Of a DNA stretch of 64,000 nt, positions 49,066 through 61,254 are shown in pieces. The stretch's first letter is position 1; each line of letters opens with the position of its first letter. A program made the translations under genes and the position numbers. The notes below the pieces were generated by a model. The model was given only the letters and a program-made list of their open reading frames with translations. It ran no database searches and was not told the DNA's origin. Source of the DNA: Cymodocea nodosa (lineage: Eukaryota > Streptophyta > Magnoliopsida > Alismatales > Cymodoceaceae); assembly GCA_036874045.1 (NCBI GenBank), contig CM072335.1, forward strand, positions 3,182,001 through 3,246,000, written 5' to 3'.

Positions 49066-51960
49066 CCGTTTTGGGGCTGAAGAGTGAAGATATCGAGGGA
49101 ACGATAGATGTCGGAGTCCTCCTCGCTTGCCACGTATTATGGTCTTAATCTTCCAGCCGATCTTTGTTATTTCGAGAAATTACTTATTAAGGATCGAAAA
49201 TGGCATAAAAATGAAAATGGTGGGAAAAGTATTCTTTTCACAAAAGTTTTGTGTTTTTTTTGAAAAAACAATGAAAATTAAAATTTAGGCATCTACGTAA
49301 CCATTAAAAATTCAAAAAAATTAGTCTAAATGTATTTGAATGTTAATCTCATCTTTTATATTAATTTAGTAAATAATAATAATAATAACGCTTATATTAT
49401 TACCTTAATATTATTATTATATTATTTTAAATTTTGGTAAAATAATTTTTTCAAATATTTTCCAAATTTCTGTGTCAGAGGAAGATTGCTTTTTTAGAAC
49501 AACTCTAACTTTTAGATCTTTGCACAAAAAATGATATTGCTTTATGAGACTTTTTTGAAAGAACTAGAGTTATATTTAGGAAATATAAAAAGACAAAGTT
49601 TGATTTTAATATGTTTTTTCAAAAATGTCTTCCAATATTTCAAAATAGTTTGTTGAATATTTTAAAATAAATTCAATGATTTTAAAATATTTACAAAGAC
49701 TATTACAAATATTTACGATTACTATTTAAAATGAATCTAATATTTTAAGATAATTTTTTAGTAACATCTATGATATTTTTAACCATAAATTTTGAACAAC
49801 AAAATTAAACTTGTCCTTTTACAGCGATCGTATTTTTAATTGAATGAAAAAATTGAAAACGTGAATATTACGTGATGTTTATTGTACAATCTTTTTTTTA
49901 ATTACGAGTGAGAAATCTAATTAATTATAATCAAATTTTTTAAAATTTAATTTCAAGATTTTACAGTTTGAAACAAAATCTAATTTTAAATAGATGTAAT
50001 ACTACCTAAAATTTAATAATTATTGTCAACTTGGTATCAACCTAGAATTACGATTTCTTACAGAAATCTGAACTTATAAAATCGATTATTTTAACGCACC
50101 TGCATGTCGAAACAGAATTGTAATTATTGTCCACCAAAAATAAAACAGACGACAAATAGTATATAGACGTATGGACATTTTAGGCTTTTCAAACACAACT
50201 TAACCTTAAAATTGTATTAGTATATTTTTTATATATATAATTTTATTAGAATAACAGATCAAAAAGATTTACTTTAAGATTTAAAAAATAAATTAGTTAA
50301 AGTAAATGTTAATATGTATGAGGAATATGTTGATAATATTGTTAAATAAAGTATAAGTTGTTCTAATAACATGGGTATAAAATAAAATAAAAAAATAATT
50401 GATAGAAAACAAAATTATAGGAAAAAAATTGAAATATTGTTTAATGAACATTTGATGTAATGACTTATATTTGTGATGAAAAGTTTATTCATAATAAAAT
50501 AATTGTATACTATATATTATATTATACTATATTACTTAAAATATAATTAATATATACTTTATTATTTAAAATATTATTTTCAAGTTGTATTCTTATTTAC
50601 TATTTCAAAAAATTATTAAAAATTATATTTCTCATTATTTCCTATTATGCATAAATATGTCAAATTTTTATATCATTTTTTATAATTTCATTTTCTATTT
50701 TATACAAACATATTAAACTTTCTTATTATTTCTCATAATTTTTTAATATATACAAATATATAAACTTTTCTATCACCTCTTGTCATTTTTCAAGTTTTTT
50801 ATTTCCAACAACTCTCGTCATTTTCTTTTCCGATGGAAATTATATACAATCTCTTAATAAATGGTATTAGTAACAACACGTAACTCTTACATTTGGTCGG
50901 TATAATTTTAACTATACTTCTAAATAATGAAATGAGTTAGAATTGGATACAATTAAATGTAGTCTACGATACATAAAAGTAATATGACCTACAAAAATAA
51001 AATAGATAATTTGATTAAAAATGATTTGGTAAATTGGTTATTATTATAAAAAAAAAACGAGAAAATTATAAATGTGAATGGAAAAAAGTTCCGTCCGTAA
51101 AAGATAAAATTAATTCGTCAAAGTAGCGTAGGGATTTGTAACAATAAATATACTCCTAAACAAGTGATTATAATAATAATATGGAAAAATGAATGTTGCT
51201 TAGATTAATAATCTTACTGTAATAATAACAAATAAATAATGAGATATACTACTGCTATCTTCAATAATCAGTAGCACGTGTACTAATATCTTAAATTATT
51301 TCCTTAAAATGTCAATTCATGTGTTGCAAGATTAGTCGGTTATCAAGAATAAGGAAAAAATAACCGAGAAGGGGGAAATAAGTGGAAATCATTCCTTACC
51401 ATATCTGTTTGAATTTAGTAATAGCGTGGTCATGTATTGAAGTGTAATTCAATTTCCATCATGTATTTTCATGTATTTCTAAATTTTTCTTAATTTTTTT
51501 ATCTTCATAATTATGAAATAAATTTTACATACAAGGAATATAACTATGAAATTGGTTTGATATTATTTTGAATTGATAATAAAAATAGTATTTTATGTTT
51601 TCAAAACATTATTGAAAAGACATTTAAATTGTCATTTTTATTTGAAAAAAAAGCTCCCATAGGTGCTTATAGGATTCTTTTGTTATTGACATCTATTATT
51701 TTAATATTTTCTTTAAAAAATTAAATATAATTACATGATTAGTTAATCTGTAATCATTCTAACGTGTGCTAAAAATTCAATTATTTCAATCCAATCTAAA
51801 TTAGTGTTCCTGCTCACCAATAATCTTCATTAATAAGTAATAATTATAACTAGATTTTTTTGAGTGCCATTATAACTAGATTGAAGATGTTCCAGTACAC
51901 AAGGTCCCCATCAATCCAAGGCTTAGAAAGAATCCAAGTTTAATCAAAGCATTACCATGA
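49066..51960. other. Intergenic region between PHYLLO (5' side) and WIT (3' side)
   Basis: About 2.9 kb, very AT-rich, with (TAA)n at about 49373-49388. Both neighbours are on the minus strand, so this should hold the PHYLLO promoter (right after 49066) and the WIT 3' UTR (near 51900-52018). No coding sequence or recognisable element was found. Confidence 0.6.
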
Positions 51961-51998
51961 TTATGACTAGACTAAAGGTGTTCCATTACAAGATCTGG
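51870..51998. repeat. Short imperfect direct repeat downstream of the WIT stop codon
   Basis: ATTATAACTAGATTGAAGATG...TTCCAGTACACAAG (about 51870-51903) and ATTATGACTAGACTAAAGGTG...TTCCATTACAAGA (about 51960-51992) are about 80% alike. They lie in the likely WIT 3' UTR. Confidence 0.55.
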
Positions 51999-52018
51999 GC
52001 ATGGTTATGAAAGGCGTG

Positions 52019-55000
52019 TCAAAGTGGACAAGCTTCCATTTGAAAGATATAAGCGCCAAGCACAGCCAGCAACATGATCAGAAATGCCACATTCACATGC
52101 TTCAACTTCAGTTGTCCGGCTTCTAGGGATTGCACAGGCATGAGCTTGGATTCTACAACAGTAGCTTCTTCCTCTTCCGAGTAAGTACGAACTGCTTCTG
52201 CCTTGCACTCAGTGGATGCTGAGGTTGGCCTCTGTACATTGCAGAAAAGAATGGACAACATCAGATAGAGAATGCTCTCCACCATGCTGATAATCACAGC
52301 ATTCTTTGGGAGAATCAAGAAAATTCAAAAATCATAGAGGAGGAGAATACAACAATTCCCGATGTTTGGAAGTGAAAAACCATTGAACCTCCTTAAAGAT
52401 CAGGATATGCATACATTGATATTCTCCCGGTGTTGGCCACAAGGGCAGCTCATGGTGATTGTTTATTCGAGGGGAAAATGAGATAAAAATTTCTAAAATT
52501 TCAATTTTATGTATTTGATTATAAGGGGCTTGCCGTGCAAGAGAATTAAATAATGTCATGGGTAAAAACCACGTAAAAAAGACAATACAAATATTCAAAT
52601 AGGTACAAGGATACCTAATAAAAATGCACAAGTTATCCTATTCAAAGGTATCAAAAAGGCATTTACAATAAATGAATATGAATCGTCCACAGTAAAGAAA
52701 TGCCCAACTGATCAAATCGTAACTGTCAATTCTGGTTATTGATCTCAAGGAAATCATGTAGTCTTGAAGTGAATGCCCTAAATCGGTGTCTTTAATTCTA
52801 AATATTCACATTGAAATAATGTTCCCCTTGCTATCCAACGAATTTTGGCTTGGATAACTTCAAAAAGTTAAAACTAGTTTGTATACTTTTTGAATATAAT
52901 ATTACCATAGATATCCTTAAAAAAAAATTAAAATCATAGTTGCAGTATCGTTGTAATTAGCAGTCATGAGAAGTTTATTATAACTATGATTTTAAGTTTT
53001 ACAGGGATATCTAAAATATGTTATATTTAAAAATATACAAGTTATTTACAACATTTTTATGTTATTTAAGAACACCAATTGTAGAGGTTAATTCCTATAT
53101 GGTTAGTTTCAAATTCAAGTAAAGGAGAAAGGTTGGTATTAAGTAGACAATTAACTGTAAAAACTTGTCAACCTTTTATGAGCATGAATCCTAAAAATAA
53201 TTTGTTAGGATATAACTCCCTTAACAATGCATTGTATTAAATATTGGGTACAATGAAAAGAAAACAATGTACACCTTGGACATTACATTTTTAAGCTGCA
53301 GACTCTACATTGACATTAGGATGCATATAAAAATATCAAATTAGGTTAACAATTTGGAATATAAGAACCTTAATTAATAAAAGCAAGAAATTAATAGGTA
53401 TAATAATAAGAGGAAAATTAACATATCAGATCTGCAATAAACTAAATGAGTAGAAAAAAACCTAGGTTAATTGAAAATAGTGGTTTAAATTATAGTATAC
53501 AAGAAAAGATAGTGTAAAAATAGAGTTAGAATAATAGTTAATAAAATTTTACAAAATAAAATTGTTAGGATAATAGGGATAAAAGATAGAATTATAATGA
53601 TCAAGCTCGTGAAAAAAAAATGAGATACTTAACCACATATGCTCTACAAGTAAGTTTATGGTAAGTTATTAAGTAGAAATTTTAAGAAGATTTGGATAGT
53701 TTAGTTCATGTTTTAACTTAAATGATCATATATAAGAGCAAAATATAGAATATGAAAGACACTATGGAAAATTTTATTTTAATCATAGAAATAAAGAGAG
53801 AAATTCAATCTCAGATTTTAGAGTAGCTTGCGACTATTTAGTAGCAAACACTTATATTAGAAAAAAAGAGGAACATCTAATTACATTTAGAAGTGGTTTA
53901 AATACTTGTTAATAGATTTTTTACTTGGTAGAAAAATATATCAAAGAATGTGTAAAGATTGTAAGGTTATTATAGAAAAGAACTTAACTATATAATATAG
54001 GTTACTAGTATTAGATATTAATATAAGATTGGGAAGACAAAGCCTAAAGTACATAAGAATCAAAGAATTAGGTGATGGAATCTAAAAAGTGAAAAAAGAA
54101 AGATTTTTAAAGATAACTTGTTAAAAAAAAGAACATAAAAACCAAATTGAGAAGTAAATGAACTTTGGAATGAAATGACCACTTATATTAAAAAGATTGC
54201 TAGAGAGATTTTAGGAGAGTCTTACAAGATGGTTCCACTAGGTAAAAAATAATAATGGTAGGATGAAAATATACAAAAGATAATTAAAAAAAAGAAAGTG
54301 TTACAGAACTTATCATAAATGCAAAAATAAGCTGTGTTTAATAAATGTAAGGTTAAAATTGCTCAAGATAGAAAAATACTGTTTAATATCCCATCATCAA
54401 TTACCAAATAAATTAGGTGTATCTTTCTTGTGTTAGTGTTGATGTTGTAATAGTATTACTCCATCAAAGTTGTGTTTTCTATGAGATTAGTCATAATGTT
54501 AGACAGTGTTGTCCTGTTATCTTTATTAGCTGATTGATGACATTTGTATTAGTGTTTTAAAAACATATGTGCAGGTCTTTTTAATATATGAAAGTGTTTG
54601 TATATTCACTGATTATAATGATGTTAACGACGAATTTGTGTATACTTATTAAAATATGGTCAACTAGAGTTTAACCATTTTTCTTGCTTAGACAACATTA
54701 CCACTACTTCGAAAAAATCATGTTGTTGACCCCATATAGTGCAACTAAGACATCAATTGTAAATTTTAGATATTGTAAGACACTCTTACAACTGCAGGAC
54801 TGGGAAGTTTTCAAACCATTCAGAGGCACTGTTACAGACAGTAACTATTCCACTGCCTAAAATGGACTAAATACAAGAGGTCAAATGCCTAGATAAACTA
54901 ATGCTTGCCAATGATGTTGCAAAGAGCTCAGAACGACCATGTACCCACATTCCTTACCAGTCCTTCCTAATGCAACCCAATGGACGTATAAGAATATTAA

Positions 55001-57636
55001 AAGTACATAAATCTATGGTGCTATACTAGTCATTTCAGCGGCAAACAAAACAAAACAAACATTTTTTCCCTGACTAATATCAAAAGTTAAATGCATTTCC
55101 CAAAAGCTTGGAATTGAAATGTTGAAAGAAACTCTGTGCACCAAAAATCCCAAGGGCTTATAGAAGAAATATAAGAATTTACCTTAATGTTTGACATAGA
55201 AGATTCTGTTACACCTTCATCAGACGGCTCTCGAGAAGCAAATGTTTTTTCTCTTCCATTACCATCCACAGGGCCAAAATCATCTGATTTCCAGCACTTC
55301 TTCGCCAAAATTTTGTTCTCTTTTCTTAATGAAGATATCTGTAAATAAAAAAAGGCCTAAGATACGAACATAAGACATAAAAAGGGAAGCAAAAAAGTTG
55401 ACACTGCCAATTTTCTGATATTCAAAAGTATAAACTGCATGGACACAGGATAACATTTTTTAAGAATCATCAGAACTTAAATAACTCAATTTTCTTTTTG
55501 TAAAAAGAGTTACAAAACGGTTTCTAAATGTTGATAAGTCAAAGTAAAAAAAGATTAGTTTATACAATGAACAATATTCAGAAAAATCCCTACAAGAAAA
55601 TTAAAAATTCCTGTATAAGTTTTCTGATTCTCATTCATTAATACTCAAAACGTGAGCCTAATATTTGTGAAAATTATGAGCATAACCATGGTTTTGTTAA
55701 TATAGAGAAAAAGGAGCTGTTTTACTTGGGCAATGTGTGTGTGACACGTTGGAAACAAGTTTTCAATTCTCTTCTGTTTTCACTTCTGGAATGACAGCAA
55801 TAAACCATATTCATATTATCAAACGAATATACATTAAGGATGTATGGACCTGCATATGAAGGCGCTCTCTTTCCAAAGTTAACTTTGCAACCAGTTTACT
55901 GATCACTTTGGCCTTAAAACCAATATCATTTGCAATTGATATTTTTGCATCTTCTGTCTGACGCAGATTACTTTCTAAATGTTTCAATTTATCCCTCAAA
56001 AGGGTCACTTCTTCATTCATTTCAAGATTGGTCTCGGTCAATAGAGAACATTTTGATTCTGCATTTTCAGCCCTCTTTTCTGCTTGAGAAACCTTTTCCT
56101 TCAAATCTTCAATTACTTTCTCCATATCACCAAGTGTAGAGTACAACATAGTTTGTTGTTCCTCAATCATTTCAACGGATGCTTTAGCATAGTCTAGATG
56201 GGCATCTGATTCACTAAGCCTTATCTCTAAAGATTTGGCCTTTTCTGTTTCACTGCTTTTAAGATAGCCCAACTCTTCATTAAGCTCCAAGTTTGTTTCA
56301 GTTAATAAAGCACACTTTGCTTCAGCACTGTGAGCCCTGCTTTCAGCTTCAAAAAAATTCTCCCTGAGATCTAAAATTTCATTTTCCATTTCTAAGAGCT
56401 CTGCATTTAACATATTCTGCTGCTTCAAGCTTGTTTCATAAGAAGCTTTTGTTTCTTGCAACAGGATATTAGACTGTTCTAATTGTTCCTCAAGTGAACT
56501 TACCTTTTCTCTTAGAGAAAACGCTTCTGAAGTTGCAATGGCACATTTCTCCTCTGCCAATTTGAGGGCATTTTTTAATTCACTTTCCTGTAGAGCAAGT
56601 GTGGTAAGATTCATATTTGAGGCTTGCAGCTCTTGTATGATACTTTCTGCATCAGACAGCTTCAGAATGTTTTGCTGAAGCTTCTCTCTCATTTCATTTT
56701 CTCGATATATTGAATCACTTAAAGTAAACTGAACATGTTGGAGTTTTCCAGCCAATTCCTTTGCAATTCCAGCAAGGACTTCAGCAGCATTTTCAGCCTC
56801 AAATGATCTCTCTAAGATGGTCTCAAGTTCTTCTTCCATAAAGTATGCCTCTTGCTCAGTGTAGTGCAGTTTCAATCTAATTCCTTCTTCATTACGTCTA
56901 GCATCAGACAATTTCTTTTCAAGATCAAGCTCTCTGGCCAATGATTTCTCCAACATCTGCAAAGTATGCCTTCGGTGCTCTATAGTCTGCATTTCCAATG
57001 TGGTATCCATGGAAGAGAGAGATTTTTCAAGGTGCATCATCGATGCACTGTTGCCTGAAAACATAGATGATTAGCCCCACAAGCGAAAAAAAAAGGCAAA
57101 TTATTATAATTAGGCTTGAAAGAGGATTTACAGGACCTACAAGTTTTTTGCCCAGCAGAATCTAAAATACCATTGAACTTTGCTATTTGCTTTCTAATAT
57201 CAGAAATTTGATCTTGTGACTGCTTCAGATATTGTTCAGCAGCATGCAATTTCTCTTCTATCTCTTCTAAAGGTGTGCCAATGTTTTCATCCAGAACAAT
57301 TCTGCCACGGGCTTCTAAAATTTCTTTCTTGAGAGAATCCATGAAGAAATCCAGTTCTTTTACCTCTGAATCTAAAAAACCAGATAATATGCTGACTTCA
57401 AATGCATTCTCAAGTATAGTATCAATGTCATCACTTCCCATTTCCAAGGTTTCATAAACACTCATTCTATCAGCAGCATGCATTACGAATAACCCCAGGC
57501 TGAGTAACTTCTCTGATGAATAAGCTAAATCAAGTTCAATTCTTGTCAGCACTTCTACTACACTACTTGCACCATTTAACCCATCTTCATCCTTTTCGTG
57601 CAAGTCATTTTCATCATATCCCCCATCATTAGCCAT
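52019..57636 (-). CDS. WIT1: WIT-type WPP-domain-interacting tail-anchored coiled-coil protein
   Basis: Nuclear-envelope outer-membrane protein that binds WPP-domain proteins (RanGAP, WPP) and partners WIP proteins in plant LINC complexes. Coding exons: 57636-57132 (or to 57141), 57054-55850, 55338-55183, 52231-52019; phases agree, giving about 692 (or 689) residues, close to the roughly 700 of Arabidopsis WIT1. Residues about 25-60 carry the family block VVEVLTRIELDLAYSSEKLL. Residues about 60-600 are heptad-rich coiled coil with no proline over long stretches. The last exon ends with a hydrophobic span (VNVAFLIMLLAVLGAYIF, about residues 668-685) and a 7-residue tail QMEACPL, a classic tail anchor. 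The start at 57636 is conservative: a spliced upstream ATG is in frame. WIT1 versus WIT2 cannot be settled here. Confidence 0.88.
53560..54420 (+). mobile_element. RTE-type LINE fragment (endonuclease region) in WIT intron 4
   Basis: Plus strand, antisense to WIT, in the 2.95 kb intron between the last two coding exons. Reads with similarity to plant RTE endonuclease: SDFRVACDYLVANTYI and RKKEEHLITFRSG (about 53815-53895), then a segment like EKRKIFKDNLL (about 54090) and VNELWNEMTTYIKKIAREIL (about 54155-54215). Many stops are present. Together with the 3' pieces at 9850 and 13540 it shows that RTE elements were active in this genome. Confidence 0.7.
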
Positions 57637-57654
57637 GATCTTCACTAGTCTGCA

Positions 57655-58683
57655 CAAAGAAAAAAAACATAAAGGGGAAGTTGATAAATTCCAAGATCAA
57701 ATATAATGAAAACAGAAGATGGGAGAAAAGAACAAGGAATGCCAGCATTACCATGAAGATCGGTGGATAAGCAAAAAATAAAAGCAGGTGAAATAGAAAT
57801 GCTAGAAATTACAATTTCAACTTGATATAAACATGCATTAAACTTAAAAGAAGAACAAATATACAGACACAAACGGAAAAGATAGCAATATGTCTCAGAA
57901 GAAACAAATTGGTTATATCTATTGACATATCAATAAAAATAATATCGCTAATATTTTCAACATTCAAAGGCTCAAATTCGAGGTCTTTTTGCATTGTAAA
58001 CTTCCACATTTGATTAAAGAAGTAACCAAAATAAAAGTATCGAATGCAAATTTTAGAGTTTTAAATTCCTTAAATTCTTCTCCATCTACCAAGCTCAAAA
58101 AACAGAGATATTACAGAGGATATGCCCTCAATCACACTCAATCAACCCATGGTCTCTCTCTCTCTCCCTTCAACTGCACACATATTCAGTGCAACTCAGA
58201 TTGAATGCATCAAAAGCCTGTTAGATTCTTTCTAGCCAATCCTACAATAACCTCGGCACTTGCAAAGATGCGTACTACCTACCTACCTACCTACCTGAAA
58301 CCACCACAGCTTCATGAATTCACAGTTTCCACATACCACCAGCAGGAAGCAAAAAATAATCAACCAAGAAAGTTCAATCACCCAAATGAAGATGCCGTCA
58401 TGCCAACCATCATCGCTCATGTTCCTGAATGATTACGCAGGGTCGGTGACACTGGAACACAGACATCAAAAATCCCACGTCTGCAAGCACCAGAAAACAA
58501 CAGTCCTCAACCGAATGCCACCCCTCAACGCTCATTAGGGTTCGGAGAAACACGGTAAAAGTGCCGAATCGAAGGCCACCAACACTAAACGTCCAAATCC
58601 AGTCTGAACCGCGAACAAACTACAGCCTTTTTTCCTAGAGACGGCCTAAGAGATATCGGAATTCGGTCCGGAATCGCACGTAC
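57655..58683. other. WIT intron 1 (5'-leader intron) with a TACC microsatellite
   Basis: About 1.03 kb. It contains (TACC)n at about 58274-58296 and a (CT)n tract near 58151-58166. No coding or transposon similarity. A long first intron in the leader is common in plant housekeeping genes. Confidence 0.5.
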
Positions 58684-58790
58684 CTCATGAGCACCAGTAG
58701 TCAGCAAGCAGCAAAGCACCACCGCCCGAGGCGGTTGGGGGAGCGATGGATTGCGTGAGACCGTTGCCGGCAGCGCGGGTTGGGATCCAA
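58684..58790 (-). other. Likely 5' leader exon of WIT, with a possible in-frame upstream start
   Basis: A good donor (CATGAG then GTACGTG) ends this segment at 58684, and the acceptor TTTCTTTGTGCAG at 57650 opens the first coding exon at 57649. Joining them puts the ATG at 58688-58686 in frame with the main start and would add six residues (MRLVKI). The upstream limit is a guess. No TATA box was identified. Confidence 0.5.
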
Positions 58791-58799
58791 TGAATGGAC

Positions 58800-59817
58800 G
58801 GTCTTCGAACCTGATCATAGCTTGGGATCTACTCAATGGACGGTCCCGATGGATGGATTGGTGGTCTATTCATGTAGTGGGTTCCTCAAGGTGTGTGGAA
58901 AGAAGTTTCGCCGTGTCATTCATGTAAGTACAAATCCTACGATTAAATTTTGTATAAAAAAATTCAAATATAATAATCGCCCGTTTCTGCTGGCAAAACA
59001 CAGAATGCAACGTGTTGCTGATCATCGTCTAACCAACTGCTGTAACCGCTTTTAACTTTCCTTGTTTTACGGGCGTGTAGCTTAAATTGGGAAAATGCAA
59101 CTCAAGGCACTTTACGTGCATTTCATTTAAAACTCACAAGAGTCTCGTTTAAACGGTCTACGATTTACTCAAGAACGAAAAATAACCGACAAATCAAATG
59201 TGGAAAAAGATAACAACGATTGTATTTTTAGTAGAATATTTTTGTATAACCTACGTTAAGATGGATTATTGTTAAAAGTTGCTGAACTCGTGACCGAAGA
59301 GTGGTTGACAGAGTAGCGAAAAACTACGAACAATTTTTTACATCTGTACCGCTAAGAATTTTTCCAAAAAAAATTGGCAAATATTAAAAAACTACAGTAG
59401 AAAAAAAGAGAGAGGAAAAATCAACGCATCAAAAGGTACCTTCCCATTCGAATCCATTGGCACCCAAAAAGAGGAGAGATGTAACTCTCTAGATAGTGGA
59501 CGATTTTTGAAAACTTCCACCCAAAACAGATTTATTGTAGATTCAACTTAACGCTTTGGTTTATTTCAATCCATTTCACATCTTCACGTCACATACACAC
59601 GAACGCGAAATTGACAGGGACCACTGGACGACACACAAGACCACACAACAGCCAGAGAGAAAGGAAACAAAGCAGAGGTGAGAAAAGGACGCCGACATGA
59701 CAGAAATCCACGAAAGACTCGACTAGCGGAAGTAAAGCATAATCATAGATATATGATTATAATAAGGTTTCCCAAGACAGGCAGACCCGATACGGTGGTG
59801 ACTGGACGACCACTTAT
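58800..59817. other. Intergenic region between WIT and eIF5
   Basis: About 1 kb holding the WIT promoter at its left side and the eIF5 3' UTR at its right (probably about 59540-59817). The A-run rich middle (59380-59420) shows nothing recognisable. Confidence 0.55.
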
Positions 59818-61200
59818 TTACTCCTCCTCGGATTCCGACTCCGCGCTCTGAAGCCACTCAACGAAGGGCTTGACGTTCTTCCAGATCGCTGCATCTTTGT
59901 TGCACCCAGCCAGCCCTTGCTTGTACCACTGCAGTATCGTTTCCTCCTCCAGGACGTCAGCGTCGTAAAGCACCTTCGCAACGAGTGCAACCTCTTTCAC
60001 TGCACCCGACTTGCTGCAGAACGCCTCCATGGCATGAAGCAGGAGGCTCTGGGAAGTTTCATCTGTAGCAACTGCAGAAAGATAACCCTTCTTTTCGGCA
60101 ACTTCCTTGGCAAAGCCCTTAGACACGCCTTCAAAGAGCGCTTCAAAGAGAGCAGTCATGATCTCCTGTGGGCTTCCAACCAGTGAACCCAAGGATGACA
60201 CCATCTGACCCGGTGCGCATCCTTCTTGAAGAATGTCTTTGATCTCCATGATGAGATCATTGTAACCATCTTGCTCATTTGAATGTTTGGTTCCATTGTT
60301 TGTAAAGCCCTCCTTATCGAGCTGTCTCGGTTCCTTTTCCTCTAGATCCCGCTTATTAGTTGATAGCATGACCATGTCGGCAGTTACGGAAGTAAGCTGC
60401 TCCTGAATGCGTTGGCGAGCTGCTTCAACAGAGGTATCTGCCTGCCACTGGACATTGTCATCGTCGTCCTCCACGATGTCGTTATCACCAGCCTGGCTCA
60501 AGGGAGGGGAAGAATGCTCTTCGTCAGAACTACTCGTTTTCTTCTTCACACCAGAAGTTTTTAAAGCGCCCTTTGCATTCACAGAACCCTTCTTTATCTT
60601 CCTTTGTTCTTCAACCGCTGAGTCACCCACCTTGGATCTCCCCTTCTTCGCTTCTTTCTTCTTCCTCTTCTGTTCTTCATCTGCCATCTTACCTTCTTGG
60701 AGCCTCTCCTTCTCAGCTCGCCTCATTGCCTTCTTGTCCTTGGAATCCTTCTTTGGCTCCGGTGGATTCTTCAGAATAAAAGTAGTCAACTTATCTCTCA
60801 TATCTACATCTGACACGAATCCACATGCAGCACATCTAAGGTTTATCATCTGCGACTTGGTGATGATAACATCGGTTTCAGGATTACCACACTCATAGCA
60901 CTGGACATATTTCTTGATGAAGTTCTCCAGAAGTCCGGCAAGCTTTTGAGTATCATGTGCACCATTAACCAATGACACACCAGTCTTCGCATCAAACTTG
61001 GACTGTGCTCCAAGCTCGCAACCAAAGTACTTAGTGGTGTAGGACGCAGGCCTACCCAAAGCCTTTGCAATATCAACCATATTAACAAGATTGGTCTTGA
61101 TGCCATTACCACGTCCTTCTATCTTGGTGATCATCTTGGGCATCTTGTACCTATAAAAGGCATCGTCTCTGTTTGCAACACCGATGTTCTGCAGAGACAT
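59818..61200 (-). CDS. eIF5: Eukaryotic translation initiation factor 5 (eIF5)
   Basis: GTPase-activating protein for eIF2-GTP in the 43S complex; it promotes GTP hydrolysis on start-codon recognition and bridges eIF2beta, eIF3 and eIF1 in the cytosol. 460 residues in one uninterrupted reading frame. Start chosen at 61200 (MSLQNIG...), since an upstream in-frame ATG at 61272 would precede the conserved N-terminus with 24 unrelated residues. Landmarks: N-terminal catalytic domain with the arginine finger (Arg17 in [12 protein letters not shown], equal to yeast Arg15); zinc ribbon Cys101/104/123/126; a Lys/Glu-rich charged linker at about 145-240; the C-terminal W2/HEAT domain (about 320-455) ending with aromatic/acidic boxes ILQWYKQGL and [12 protein letters not shown]. 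Nothing is missing. Plant eIF5 genes commonly lack coding introns, as here. Confidence 0.97.
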   Translation of the reverse strand: MSLQNIGVANRDDAFYRYKMPKMITKIEGRGNGIKTNLVNMVDIAKALGRPASYTTKYFGCELGAQSKFDAKTGVSLVNGAHDTQKLAGLLENFIKKYVQCYECGNPETDVIITKSQMINLRCAACGFVSDVDMRDKLTTFILKNPPEPKKDSKDKKAMRRAEKERLQEGKMADEEQKRKKKEAKKGRSKVGDSAVEEQRKIKKGSVNAKGALKTSGVKKKTSSSDEEHSSPPLSQAGDNDIVEDDDDNVQWQADTSVEAARQRIQEQLTSVTADMVMLSTNKRDLEEKEPRQLDKEGFTNNGTKHSNEQDGYNDLIMEIKDILQEGCAPGQMVSSLGSLVGSPQEIMTALFEALFEGVSKGFAKEVAEKKGYLSAVATDETSQSLLLHAMEAFCSKSGAVKEVALVAKVLYDADVLEEETILQWYKQGLAGCNKDAAIWKNVKPFVEWLQSAESESEEE

Positions 61201-61254
61201 CTTCGCTATTTGGTTCGTTGAAGAGAACCGCAGCCTGAAGGTTGATGTCAGACA

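Noticed and set aside
55930..56139. Plus-strand open frame inside WIT
   Set aside because: Antisense of the coiled-coil exon; no independent evidence.
58585..58836. 83-residue minus-strand open frame near the WIT leader
   Set aside because: Spans the predicted leader exon and donor; no similarity, and the proper frame is entered only after splicing.
59917..60186. Plus-strand 89-residue open frame
   Set aside because: Antisense of the eIF5 W2 domain.
60407..60898. 163-residue open frame on the plus strand
   Set aside because: It is the antisense shadow of eIF5's charged linker and zinc ribbon; Ser/Phe/Leu-rich composition with no family match.
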